Shown here in pieces: positions 1-7,712 of a stretch of DNA of 64,000 bases. The position numbers and the translations under genes are program-made. How positions within the stretch are numbered: position 1 is the stretch's first letter; each line of letters starts with the position of its first letter. Source of the stretch: an uncultured Clostridia bacterium (GTDB taxonomy: Bacteria > Bacillota > Clostridia > Christensenellales > Aristaeellaceae); contig CANOHT010000004.1 of assembly GCA_947565865.1 (NCBI GenBank), positions 66,264-130,263 of the forward strand. Direction: 5' to 3'. Below the pieces are notes generated by a model. It searched no databases and was not told the DNA's origin. It saw only the letters and a program-made list of their open reading frames with translations.

Positions 1-1289
1 AGCGAAAAGCTTTCGATGTACATCAAATCGAGCATCAGCTTATCCTCAGGGGTGGTGTTGTAGCGGCCCTCAATCTGGGCATAGCCTGTCAGTCCGGCCT
101 TCATCTTCTCCCGATAAACAAAAGCGGGCAGCTGCTGCTTGTAGCGCGCCACATTCTCCAGCATCTCCGGCCGGGGCCCCACCACGGTCATCGCCCCCCG
201 AAGGATGTTCCAGAACTGCGGCAGCTCGTCCAGCCTGAAACGGCGCAGCACCTGTCCGACCCGCGTGATTCGCGCGTCGTCGGTGGTCGCGGATACCGGG
301 TTCGCCTTCAGGCTGTCGATGACGGTCATGGTGCGGAATTTGCAGATGGAGAAAACGCGGCCGTTTACCGTCATCCGCTGCTGGCGGAAGATCACCGGGC
401 CGCCGTCCTCCAGGTAGATGCACAGGGCAATCAGCAGCAGCAGGGGGGAAAAGCCGATCAGCACCAGCAACGAAATGCCGATGTCCATTCCGCGCTTCAT
501 CATCCGCTGTCCCAGGGTCATTTTTCCGTAGGTCATTTCCAGGAAGGGCGCATCGTCCACCACCATCTGGCGGGCGTTGGAAAGCATGATGCCCTGCAAA
601 TCCGCCTGACATATCACGTCCCGGTGCAGATCATAGCAGTGCTGCAGCAGCGCCATCTTGGCCTGCTCGGGCACCTTGCCGATGAAAACCAACTCGCACT
701 GGCGCAGCCTGTCCACCATATCCGGCGCGTTGTACAGGCAGACATCCGTGACCCGCCATTGCAGGGCATAACGGCCCACCTTACCCCGGAGCCGGGCCTC
801 CTGGCCCTCATCCCCCAGCACCAGCAGGCATCGCCTGGGGGGATTGATGGTGAAGTACATGCCGTTGCCCAGCCGAACCCAGAAAACGATCAGCAAAATC
901 TGGCACACCATGCACAGCAAAAGCCACAGGAAATCCTCGCCAAAAAGCTCCAAACGCTGGCGGTTGTTGGGATTCACGTTCATGATCTGCAATTGCAGGT
1001 ACGTTATCAGATCCGTTACCAGCGTCGCCAGGGACATAGAGGAAATGACTGGCTTACTCTTTTTCTTGCCCACAGCGTAGCCGCCGTAGACCGCGTGCAT
1101 GGCACAGCTGAGGGCGATATAGGTCAGCAGCGTGGTCGCCAGCGTTCGGGACAGATTCAGCAAAGCCTTGTTGTTGACGCTCATCAGGCCGAAGAAAAGC
1201 AGGGCCAGACAGCCATAGACCATGCAGCTGAAAAAACCCAGCATCAGCGCGGTTCGATGGCGCTGCAGCCGTCGAATCAGTTTGTTCAT
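1..1289 (-). CDS. Polyprenyl-phosphate sugar transferase, C-terminus cut by window edge
   Basis: Membrane glycosylphosphotransferase that would place the first sugar phosphate on undecaprenyl phosphate for exopolysaccharide or capsule synthesis. Reading begins at ATG 1289 (AAGGAGAAAGGA upstream) and stays open to base 1, about 429 residues. The N-terminal third has several hydrophobic segments, then a short nucleotide-binding-like region, then the bacterial sugar transferase domain: a basic KRGMD stretch before a membrane helix, KFRTM, the LRRFRLDELPQFWNIL segment, VGPRPE, and GLTGYAQIEGRY near the window edge. These are the signature motifs of the WcaJ/CpsE family. The missing end should be only a few tens of residues. 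The flippase at 4890 could serve the same pathway. Substrate sugar is unknown. Confidence 0.9.
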   Translation of the reverse strand, partial: MNKLIRRLQRHRTALMLGFFSCMVYGCLALLFFGLMSVNNKALLNLSRTLATTLLTYIALSCAMHAVYGGYAVGKKKSKPVISSMSLATLVTDLITYLQLQIMNVNPNNRQRLELFGEDFLWLLLCMVCQILLIVFWVRLGNGMYFTINPPRRCLLVLGDEGQEARLRGKVGRYALQWRVTDVCLYNAPDMVDRLRQCELVFIGKVPEQAKMALLQHCYDLHRDVICQADLQGIMLSNARQMVVDDAPFLEMTYGKMTLGQRMMKRGMDIGISLLVLIGFSPLLLLIALCIYLEDGGPVIFRQQRMTVNGRVFSICKFRTMTVIDSLKANPVSATTDDARITRVGQVLRRFRLDELPQFWNILRGAMTVVGPRPEMLENVARYKQQLPAFVYREKMKAGLTGYAQIEGRYNTTPEDKLMLDLMYIESFS

Positions 1290-1623
1290 TCGGCCAAGCC
1301 GTCCTTTCTCCTTCTTTATCGGCCAATTCCTGCGCCTATCATACCATGTTGCGCCGCGAGTGTCAAGGAAGGGCGGCAAAGGGTCGGCTATGCGGCGCAC
1401 GCCGCTTTGCCGCGTTTGCAGGACTTCCCTGGCCGCCTACGGCTCCCGGCCGGGAAGTCCTGTAAGGACGCGATTTTTGACGAAATTGCGCAACAGCTGA
1501 CGCGCATGTCGCCAGTGGCTGGTTGAAAGCCGAAGGGGTTGCGCGCCCTCCGTCATCACCCTGGATTATGCCACTGATCCTGGGGATCAAGAAAAGACCT
1601 CTTGCTCTCCGCTGAAAAACGGC
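1290..1623. other. Gap between sugar transferase and SLOG gene
   Basis: No gene is supported here. It holds the promoter at 1338-1366 and a strong GC-rich hairpin at 1419-1462, with arms CAGGACTTCCCTGGCCG and CGGCCGGGAAGTCCTG that pair except for one bulged T. No T-run follows on either strand, so it is not a standard terminator; it may end the SLOG transcript or be a small intergenic repeat. Confidence 0.6.
1338..1366 (-). promoter_or_regulatory. Sigma-A-type promoter of the sugar transferase
   Basis: On the minus strand TTGACA (1366-1361) and TATGAT (1343-1338) are separated by exactly 17 bases, placing transcription start near 1331 and the ATG about 40 bases downstream. Confidence 0.75.
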
Positions 1624-2124
1624 TTATTCTTCGTCAACATCCATTGCCGGATACAGCTCCTCCTTCCTGAGGCGCTGATAGGGCCAGCTGTCCGGTACGC
1701 TGTCAAGGATGTCCTCCCAGGGATAGGCAGGTTCCCGCCCCGCTTCGGCCAGCCTGGCAAAGGCCAGGGCCTCCGTGCGCGTAATGAGCGGCTGATGCAG
1801 TCGGTAGACCGTGCAGGGAATGCCCAGCTCTTTGCATTTCATGATGGTGTGGCTTGTGCCCGGCGACTGTCCGTCCCAGAAAGCAATGACGTGGTCGGCG
1901 TGTTTGATCATGTCCAGGTTGCGCCTCAAGGGCGCGCCCCTGCCGTAGCGGCGGTAATCGGGACGGTATTCCTCATACGGAATAGCTTGGCTGATGGCGT
2001 AGCGGCGGGCACATGCGTCCACCCCTGTCGCACCGCCGGACAGGATGCGGGAGACATTGGCAGGTAGATAGTCTTCCAGATGATCGACTTGCAGACTGCG
2101 GGAACCGATGACGGCGATGCGCAT
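1624..2124 (-). CDS. SLOG/DUF2493-like Rossmann-fold protein
   Basis: 166-residue cytoplasmic protein of the SLOG (YspA/DprA-like) nucleotide- or ligand-binding superfamily. It opens with a beta strand MRIAVIGSR, has the glycine-rich loop GGATGVDA at about residues 31-38, and a second motif RRNLDMIKHADHVIAFWDG followed by SPGTSHTI, as in DUF2493 proteins. Start ATG 2124 follows a GGGGGGAAG ribosome-binding site. It stands alone and is divergent from the broken ribbon-helix-helix gene at 2250, sharing a 125-bp intergenic region. Some relatives sit in phage- or stress-associated loci, but nothing here fixes a role. Confidence 0.8.
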   Translation of the reverse strand: MRIAVIGSRSLQVDHLEDYLPANVSRILSGGATGVDACARRYAISQAIPYEEYRPDYRRYGRGAPLRRNLDMIKHADHVIAFWDGQSPGTSHTIMKCKELGIPCTVYRLHQPLITRTEALAFARLAEAGREPAYPWEDILDSVPDSWPYQRLRKEELYPAMDVDEE

Positions 2125-2157
2125 GGCGCTTCCCCCCTAAATTTTGTGGGTGCATTT

Positions 2158-2215
2158 TGGGTTCACTCAAACCCATTGTAGCAAACGGCAATATACAATG
2201 AGCATGATGAACCCA
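2158..2215. promoter_or_regulatory. Inverted repeat TGGGTTCA / TGAACCCA between divergent genes
   Basis: TGGGTTCA (2158-2165) and TGAACCCA (2208-2215) form a perfect 8-bp inverted repeat with 42 bases between them, in the shared control region of the SLOG gene and the ribbon-helix-helix pseudogene. It could be an operator of the latter's former product. Inference only. Confidence 0.3.
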
Positions 2216-2249
2216 TAATGAGTTCAAATTTTCGGGGAGGGATGGAGCC

Positions 2250-2432
2250 ATGCCAACAGACCTGCGGCATCTGTCTCTCCGGATTGATTAAGGCCTTCTT
2301 CGGCGGCTGGAATATGTGGCCGCCTATGAGGATCGGTCGATGAACAGCACCCTGCTGCAGCTGGTGCGGCGCTTCGTGGCTGATTTTGAGGAAAAGCACG
2401 GCCCTATTGATTTGGAAATGAAGTCATCATGA
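2250..2432 (+). pseudogene. Arc-type ribbon-helix-helix protein with an in-frame TAA at codon 14
   Basis: A single frame from ATG 2250 (GGGGAGGG site upstream) to TGA 2430-2432 encodes 60 codons but is broken by TAA at 2289-2291. Before the stop the peptide is MPTDLRHLSLRID; after it the same frame reads GLLRRLEYVAAYEDRS and continues to FEEKHGPIDLEMKSS. Together this matches the small Arc-family layout: beta strand HLSLRID, helix LLRRLEYVAAYEDRS, helix MNSTLLQLVRRFVADFEE. The position normally holds a lysine, so AAA to TAA by one substitution is the simplest history. Reinitiation at ATG 2340 would lose the DNA-binding strand. A sequencing error cannot be excluded. Confidence 0.7.
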
Positions 2433-2516
2433 ATACGGAAGGATGAAGAACCAGGAATTCTTGCGGCGCTTCCTTGTTTAATTGTAATATTTTCATAATA
2501 AAAAGTTTTGTTCTTC

Positions 2517-2568
2517 GCCTTCCTCTTTGGGGAAGGTGGCGCGGCGGAACGCCGCGACGGATGAGGTA
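2517..2568. repeat. Short intergenic hairpin repeat (GGAAGGTGGC...GACGGATGAGG type)
   Basis: Two small hairpins lie in series: CCTTCC...GGAAGG (2518-2536) and GCGGCG-gaa-CGCCGC (2541-2555), followed by GACGGATGAGG. This layout resembles a short intergenic element that I recognise from other Firmicutes genomes; its function is unknown. Confidence 0.5.
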
Positions 2569-2604
2569 AAAATCCTGTCTTTTTTAAGTTTTATACTTAA
2601 TAGT

Positions 2605-3240
2605 TTTGCCCTTTGTGGGACTGCGGGCTTGCTTGATCCTACTTTCTCCACGGAGAAAGTAGCAAAGAGGTCTGGAGGCGGCTAAATTGAACATGCACCG
2701 TAGCCGCCCCCAGGCCCCTCGTGGCATAGCATATGCCCGTGGCTATCATCAGTCACCAGCTAACACCGCCTCGCAGGGGCGGTCGTCCGCCTCCATAGGA
2801 GCGAGCAAGTGTGCTTGAGCGGCAAAGCTTTTGTCTGATTTGGTTCGGTAGACCTGGTTGCACATGGGACTGGAAACGTTGTAGCAGAGGGGTACGGTTC
2901 GTACTTGCTCCATAGGAACAAAGCTCATGGAAGGAACTAATGTTATGCATTGCCCAACGGCACCAGTCCCACGTGTAACCGGACAGCGAAGCTGTGCAGA
3001 CGAAAACTTTGATGCAGATTGGACATATCCTTGCTCCAACGGCGGTAGTTGACTGCCCCTGTGAGGCGCAATTAGCTGGTAGCTGTTTATATCTACGCAC
3101 ATCGCGCTAAGCGACGGGGGGTTTGGGGGCGGCTGCCCATGCAGGTTCAATTCAGCCGCCCCCAATCCTCTCTGGTACTTTCTCTGAAGAGAAAGTACAG
3201 CCACTATCGCTCGCAGCCCTGCAAAGGGCGCAACTATTTT
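2605..3240. repeat. Long imperfect inverted repeat: two diverged units of repeat family A
   Basis: Non-coding. An inverted unit (tail about 2605-2639, palindrome 2640-2661, core about 2662-2905) faces a forward unit (core about 2945-3175, palindrome 3176-3197, tail to about 3240). Each palindrome is TACTTTCTC-centre-GAGAAAGTA. Each core carries a second hairpin: for the forward copy, GGGGGCGGCTG 3125-3135 pairs with CAGCCGCCCCC 3153-3163. Two closely related units lie at 52.1-52.8 kb. The short reading frames across the region are not conserved as protein. No transposase or integrase is present. Confidence 0.8.
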
Positions 3241-3297
3241 CATAAATAAACAGCAGCCCCGCAAAGGGTCTGAATCGCTTTCTCAACAATACGCCCA

Positions 3298-3636
3298 TTA
3301 TGCCGACGTTGGCCCCTGCTCCCGCAGACAGACCGTCACCAGCATGTCCAGAAAATGCGTCACGGTAGGCGGCTGGGTTAGCTGGAACCCAGCCAGGCTG
3401 GAGAGATAATCGGGATTATTGCGCCAGGCGTGATTGATCGCCGTGCGGATGTTGCGTTCGACGCAGTGCATATCGCAGCCCAATTTCCGGGCAATCGGCT
3501 TGTAAAGATGCTCCCAGACGCAGAGCAGCCGATCCTCGTCTTCTACGCCAAGTTCCACCGCAAGGATAATCATTTTGTATCCCTTCAAGCGGTTCCCAAT
3601 TCCCATATGCCAAAGAAGTTTCTGAATATTGGACAT
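3298..3636 (-). CDS. Spo0A C-terminal DNA-binding domain protein without receiver domain
   Basis: 112 residues, almost entirely the Spo0A effector domain. Recognisable features are an N-terminal helix IQKLLWHMGI, GNRLKGYKMI, then LYKPIARKLGCDMHCVERNI and RTAINHAWRN, which match the recognition-helix region of Spo0A (family pattern VERAIRHAIEVAW). The phosphoacceptor receiver half is missing, so it cannot be a phosphorelay target. Start ATG 3636 is chosen because CGGAGG lies 9 bases upstream; the longer reading to 3681 has no site. Stand-alone Spo0A-C proteins are common in Clostridia with unclear roles. It may compete for or modulate Spo0A sites. Confidence 0.8.
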   Translation of the reverse strand: MSNIQKLLWHMGIGNRLKGYKMIILAVELGVEDEDRLLCVWEHLYKPIARKLGCDMHCVERNIRTAINHAWRNNPDYLSSLAGFQLTQPPTVTHFLDMLVTVCLREQGPTSA

Positions 3637-4008
3637 GCTGCTATACCTCCGAAAAAATACTTTCAGAGATAGAATACGCACAAAAACCGATAATTCGATT
3701 AAAAATCACATATTTCAAAAGAATACGACTGTTTTCGACACGCGAAAAGAAGAGCATACCGCGGCGCTGAAAAACATCAGGCAGGCCGTCAGGGAAATCG
3801 GTGACGCGGAAAACCATCAAATCATCATAACTTTGGACTCGGAAACAGAAGCATCGCATATGGATGCGGGCAGTCTCAGCGTCGCGCTGCGGCTTCCTGC
3901 TTTTTTGTCTGCTGCGAAGCGCCGAAAATGGCCTTTCCCTTTCAAAACCTTGCCGTACGAAAAATAGAAAAAGCCCCGGAAAGCCTTGACTTTCCAGGGT
4001 TTTTTGCG
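3637..4008. other. Gap upstream of the Spo0A-C gene
   Basis: Holds the minus-strand promoter region of the Spo0A-C gene, including a TGTCGAA heptamer on the minus strand at 3740-3734 that matches the core of a Spo0A box, and the terminator of the tRNA gene at 3967-4005. A 112-codon frame runs across 3629-3967 on the plus strand but has no ribosome-binding site and overlaps the opposing gene start, so it is not called. Confidence 0.4.
3967..4005. terminator. Bidirectional terminator downstream of tRNA-Arg
   Basis: CCCCGGAAAG (3974-3983) pairs with CTTTCCAGGG (3990-3999), with one G-U pair, and is flanked by an A-run on the left and six Ts on the right, so it can work in both directions. Confidence 0.85.
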
Positions 4009-4082
4009 TACACCCGGCAGGATTCGAACCTGTGACCTTCAGAGTCGGAGTCTGACACTCTATCCAACTGAGCTACGGGTGC
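4009..4082 (-). tRNA. tRNA-Arg (anticodon CCG)
   Basis: Minus-strand cloverleaf of 74 nt: acceptor GCACCCG/CGGGTGT, D-stem GCTC/GAGT, anticodon stem TCAGA/TCTGA with loop CTCCGAC (anticodon CCG, reads CGG), variable AGGTC, T-loop TTCGAAT. The first acceptor pair is G-U and the first T-stem pair is an A-C mismatch. CCA is not encoded. A terminator follows directly. Confidence 0.95.
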
Positions 4083-4203
4083 ATATGCCATCACAGCCCA
4101 ATCAGCATAGCACATTCCCCGTGGAAAGTCAATGCCTTCGACCAAATCTCCCGCCATTTTTTGTGTTGACTACACTGCCGGAGTGTTTTGAGGCGGCGCG
4201 GAC

Positions 4204-4740
4204 TTACGCGAGCACCTTCCGCAGGGGCTTTTCCAGGCGTCCCGCCAGCAGGGCCGCCAGAAGGATTTTCACCGCGTCGCCAATCAGGAACGGAAAGACG
4301 CAGACCGTCAGGCTGGCCCACAGACCGCTGCCCGTCAGCACCATAAACCAAGCCGTGCCGAAGGCGTAGCAGCCTGCCGTGCCCGCCGCCATGGCCAGGC
4401 ACATTTTCCAGTACACCTTCCCCCACCGCTCCAGGATGAAGCTGGTAAGAAAGGCCGCCGCCACATACCCCAGGATATAGCCGCCTGTGCGCCCGAACAG
4501 CACCCCCGCGCCGCCCCGCAGACCCGTGAACACCGGCAGGCCGATAACGCCCATCAGCATATACACCGCCATGGCCAGCGCCGCCTTTGATTTGCTGGTC
4601 AGCGCGCCGCACAGAAGCACCGCGAACAGCGCCAGATTGATGGGAATCATGGGCAAGGGAATCTGAATCTGTGAGCATACCGCCGTCAGCGCCGCGAACA
4701 GCGCGCAGAGCACCAGGGTCTTCACTTGCTGGGTTTTCAT
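4204..4740 (-). CDS. bioY: Biotin ECF transporter S component BioY
   Basis: 178-residue integral membrane protein with about six hydrophobic helices, the substrate-binding subunit of an energy-coupling-factor transporter for biotin. BioY hallmarks visible are the N-terminal ALFAALTAVCSQIQIPLP, MLMGVIGLPVFTG, the GGAGVLFGRTGGYILGY glycine-rich segment (about residues 76-92) and the final helix FPFLIGDAVKILLAALLA. The ATPase and T subunits are not here, as usual for a group II ECF module shared between S components. The gene is monocistronic and lies directly behind a promoter overlapped by a BirA-type operator, so biotin repression is expected. Confidence 0.95.
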   Translation of the reverse strand: MKTQQVKTLVLCALFAALTAVCSQIQIPLPMIPINLALFAVLLCGALTSKSKAALAMAVYMLMGVIGLPVFTGLRGGAGVLFGRTGGYILGYVAAAFLTSFILERWGKVYWKMCLAMAAGTAGCYAFGTAWFMVLTGSGLWASLTVCVFPFLIGDAVKILLAALLAGRLEKPLRKVLA

Positions 4741-4756
4741 TGTTGCCCTCCTTTGT

Positions 4757-4783
4757 GTAAACTAAAATTTATTTTACGTTTAC
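4757..4783. promoter_or_regulatory. BirA-type biotin operator
   Basis: GTAAAC (4757-4762) and GTTTAC (4778-4783) are inverted and separated by 15 bases, the arm sequence and spacing of Firmicutes BirA boxes. It covers the transcription start of bioY, directly downstream of the -10 at 4786-4791. Confidence 0.8.
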
Positions 4784-4785
4784 GC

Positions 4786-4814
4786 ATTGTACAGGAGGAT
4801 TCGACCTTTGTCAA
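4786..4814 (-). promoter_or_regulatory. bioY promoter
   Basis: Minus-strand TTGACA (4814-4809), 17-base spacer, TACAAT (4791-4786). The start site would fall at about 4779, inside the BirA-type operator. Confidence 0.8.
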
Positions 4815-4889
4815 GGAGGAAGTTTGGAAAAAAGCGCGAATGTTATATTTTAACCGCGCTGAACTCCCCCGAGACGAAAGGATTGTCCT

Positions 4890-6317
4890 GTGAGCACCCG
4901 CAAAAACGCCGCTTACAACGTGGCTTACCGCGTTTTTTCCATCCTGCTGCCCATCGTCACCGCGCCCTACCTGTCCCGGGTTGTGGGCAAAGCGGGCGTG
5001 GGCCTCTACGAGTACGCCTGGTCCATCAGCTACATGTTCTGCCTGGCGGGGATGCTGGGCCTGGAAAACTACGGCACCCGCGCTATCGCCCGGGTGCGGG
5101 ATCAGCAAGAGTCCCTGAACCGCACCTTCTCGGAAATCTGGCAGATGCAGCTGATGGTGGCCGGGCTCGCGCTGGCGGGCTATGGCGCGTACGTCGCCTT
5201 CATCGCCGGGGAGGAGCGGTTCATCGCGCTGAACCTGACGCTGATGTCCGTCTCCTGCCTGGTGAACCTGGATTGGTGCCTGATGGGCCTGGATCAGTTC
5301 AAGCCCATCGCGCTGCGAAACACCGCCGTCAAGCTGCTGGCCGCCGCCGCGGTTTTCCTCTTTGTCAAGGGGCCGGAGGATCTGTGGGTCTACGCCCTGG
5401 TCTGGTCCCTGGCGACGCTGATAGGCTGTCTGAGCTGCGCGTTCAGCCTGAAGGGCAAGGTACGGCTGGTGAGGGTCTCCTTTGCCAACGTCATGGGTCG
5501 CTTGGCCCCCTGCGCGCTTTTATCCATCACGGTGATCGCCATCAGCGTCTACCGACAGATGGACAAGGTGATGGTAGGCGCGCTGGCGGGCATGGCGCAA
5601 AACGGCCTGTACGGCAACGCGGAAAAGATCATTTATTGCCTCAGCGGATTCATCTCCGCCATCGGCACGGTGATGCTGCCCAAGGTGTCCCGCCTGACGC
5701 GCCAGGGACAGACGGAGCGCGTGCTGCGGCACATCGACCTGTCGATGGAGCTGATCCTGTGCATGGTATCCGCCATGGCCTTTGGCGTCGCGGCGGTGGC
5801 GGATCGCTTTGCCCCGCTGTTCTTTGGCGAGGAGTTCGCCGCCTCGGGGCCGCTGATGGCCGCCCTGGCCTTCACCCTGATCGCCATCGGGTTCGCCAAC
5901 GTTATCAGAACGCAGTGGGTGCTGCCTCAGGGACAGGATCGGATTTTCATCATCAGCGTCAGCGCGGGCGCAGTCGTCAACCTCCTTGCCAACTGCCTGC
6001 TGATTCCCCGGATGCAGGCCATGGGCGCGGTTGTCGGCACGCTGATGGCGGAATTTTCCGTTCCTTTGGTGCAGTGGCTGTTCCTGCGCCGGTCGCTCCC
6101 CTACCGCCGCTACCTGAGCTACGCAGCGGCCTATGGCGTCATCGGCGGCATCATGCTGGCGACGGCGCGGCTCCTGGGCAGGGCGCTGCCTCTGGACGGC
6201 TGGGCGGGGCTGAGCCTTCAGGTGCTTGCCGGCGCGGCGGTATATGTCGGCCTCTGCCTTGGATGGTGGCGTCTGAAGAAAAAAACAGCCATCCTTCGCC
6301 TGCTGAAACGGTCATAA
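4890..6317 (+). CDS. Oligosaccharide-unit flippase (Wzx/MATE-like)
   Basis: 475-residue polytopic membrane protein of the polysaccharide biosynthesis (MOP) superfamily, which flips lipid-linked oligosaccharides across the membrane. About twelve to fourteen hydrophobic segments are visible. Typical family motifs are NVAYRVFSILLPIVTAPYLS at residues 9-28, GLENYGTRAIA, and the mid-protein DKVMVGALAGMAQNGLYGNA (about 228-247). The start is GTG 4890 with an AAAGGA site. It heads a plus-strand gene group with the lipoprotein 50 bases downstream and the esterase after that. It probably acts with glycosyltransferases elsewhere and could serve the sugar transferase at the window start. Confidence 0.9.
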   Translation: MSTRKNAAYNVAYRVFSILLPIVTAPYLSRVVGKAGVGLYEYAWSISYMFCLAGMLGLENYGTRAIARVRDQQESLNRTFSEIWQMQLMVAGLALAGYGAYVAFIAGEERFIALNLTLMSVSCLVNLDWCLMGLDQFKPIALRNTAVKLLAAAAVFLFVKGPEDLWVYALVWSLATLIGCLSCAFSLKGKVRLVRVSFANVMGRLAPCALLSITVIAISVYRQMDKVMVGALAGMAQNGLYGNAEKIIYCLSGFISAIGTVMLPKVSRLTRQGQTERVLRHIDLSMELILCMVSAMAFGVAAVADRFAPLFFGEEFAASGPLMAALAFTLIAIGFANVIRTQWVLPQGQDRIFIISVSAGAVVNLLANCLLIPRMQAMGAVVGTLMAEFSVPLVQWLFLRRSLPYRRYLSYAAAYGVIGGIMLATARLLGRALPLDGWAGLSLQVLAGAAVYVGLCLGWWRLKKKTAILRLLKRS

Positions 6318-6367
6318 TCCGCCCCGGCTTCGGCCATGCTATTCCTAACAACACAGGAGGTATGGCC

Positions 6368-7687
6368 ATGAAACGAATCATTACGCTTACGCTCTGCCTG
6401 GTCTTCTGCCTGACGGCGGGAGGCTGCATGGCATCCAATCAGGACTATTACGAGCAGGCCCAGCGGTATCTCGGCGCGGGGGATTACCAGACGGCAGCCA
6501 AGCTGTTCGAGCAGCTGGGCGGCTATCAGGAATCCACGGAGTACGCCCTGTACGCCGCCGGACTCTATGCCCTGCAGACGGGCGATACGGAGCTGGCCCG
6601 GCGCAGCTTCCGCCAGGTAGAGCCCTTCCAGAACAGCGGCCGCTACCTGACATACCTCAATGCCGCCAGCAAGGCCGCGGAAGATGACATCGAACATGCC
6701 ATCATGCTCTTTGACTCCCTGGGGGCCTTCCTGGACAGCCCCTACCAGGCCGAGTGGCTGCGCGCCCGCATTCCCGAGCGCGACCTGGCCCGGGCTCAGG
6801 CGTTTATGGACGCCGGCCAGTGGGAGGAGGCCCAGGCCATCCTGAACGGCTACCCCGATCTGGCAAGGGCGCAGGAGCTCAGCCGCCAGTGCCGTGACGG
6901 CCTGTCCCAGGAGGCCTACGACGGCGCGGCGAGCCTCTATGCGCAGGGGCAGTATGACGAGGCGCTGACCGCCTTTGAGGCCCTGGGGGACACCCTGGAC
7001 GCCCAGGCCCGGGTGCTGGCCTGCCGCAGCGCCATTTATCGCCAGGCCGAGCGCGACTATGCCGCCGTCAGCCTGTCCACCGCCGAGGAGCTGATGTCCC
7101 GCTACGCCAGCCTGGGCAATTATCTGGAAAGCCCCGAACGCCTGGACGAGCTCAGTCGCCGCTATACCGTGAATCTGATTCTGCGCAACCAGGCCGACCG
7201 CCTGCCCTATGTCGTCTTCGGCAGCTATCCCGTGGGCGAAAGCGGCCAGCCCCAGCCCTTGCAGTGGCAGGTGCTGGGTGTGGAGGGTGATACCGCCGCG
7301 CTGCTGTCCACCCAGGTGCTGGACGCCGGCGACCTGGCCACCGCCACGGACCTGGCTCTGACGCTGACCCCCGAGGAGGAAGCCGCCGCGAACCTTGCCC
7401 TCCCCGATCAGGAGCAGCTATCCGTGCTGGATGATCTGACCTGCTCGGCCACGCCCTATGCCCTGGCCCAGGGGGTGCGCCATCACAGCGACGGCCGCGC
7501 CTGGTGGTGGCTGAACGACATCCTGCCCTCCGGCCGGCATGCCATGGTGTGGTACAACGGCACGGTGCTGGATACCGGCGTCGCCCCCGAAACCGAGGCG
7601 GTGGGCATCCGTCCCCTCCTCTACCTGAATCTGTCCCGCTATGCCCTGACGCAGGGCAGCGGCAGCCCGGAGGACCCCTTCCGGTAA
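6368..7687 (+). CDS. Lipoprotein with TPR-like repeats and a C-terminal DUF6273-like domain
   Basis: 439 residues. A signal peptide ends in lipobox TAGGC, so the protein should be anchored outside the membrane. Residues about 25-250 are helical TPR-like repeats of the form YYEQAQRYLGAGDYQTAAK and AASLYAQGQYDEALTAFEAL. The C-terminal part (about 270-439) has VVFGSYP, PLQWQVLGVEGDTAALLST, WWWLND and VGIRPLLYLNL, the pattern of DUF6273 surface domains. ATG 6368 is preferred over 6362 because AGGAGG ends at 6360, seven bases before it. Downstream of the flippase, so perhaps envelope-related; no catalytic function is evident. Confidence 0.8.
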   Translation: MKRIITLTLCLVFCLTAGGCMASNQDYYEQAQRYLGAGDYQTAAKLFEQLGGYQESTEYALYAAGLYALQTGDTELARRSFRQVEPFQNSGRYLTYLNAASKAAEDDIEHAIMLFDSLGAFLDSPYQAEWLRARIPERDLARAQAFMDAGQWEEAQAILNGYPDLARAQELSRQCRDGLSQEAYDGAASLYAQGQYDEALTAFEALGDTLDAQARVLACRSAIYRQAERDYAAVSLSTAEELMSRYASLGNYLESPERLDELSRRYTVNLILRNQADRLPYVVFGSYPVGESGQPQPLQWQVLGVEGDTAALLSTQVLDAGDLATATDLALTLTPEEEAAANLALPDQEQLSVLDDLTCSATPYALAQGVRHHSDGRAWWWLNDILPSGRHAMVWYNGTVLDTGVAPETEAVGIRPLLYLNLSRYALTQGSGSPEDPFR

Positions 7688-7712
7688 ATACGATACGAAA
7701 GAAGGCACCCTC

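Noticed and set aside
2749..3264. Short proteins encoded in repeat family A (frames containing CNQVYRT)
   Set aside because: Across the 37 codons comparable between the 2.8-kb and 52.6-kb copies, 13 of 15 differing codons change the amino acid, so the frame is not under protein-level selection. Lack of indels alone is not enough.
3629..3967. 112-codon plus-strand frame upstream of the tRNA
   Set aside because: No ribosome-binding site; it begins inside the start region of the opposite Spo0A-C gene and runs into the terminator.
4787..7687. A single 966-codon plus-strand frame suggesting a fusion
   Set aside because: Its first half is out of phase with the flippase, which is a proper membrane protein; only the part from 6368 is real, starting with its own site and signal peptide.
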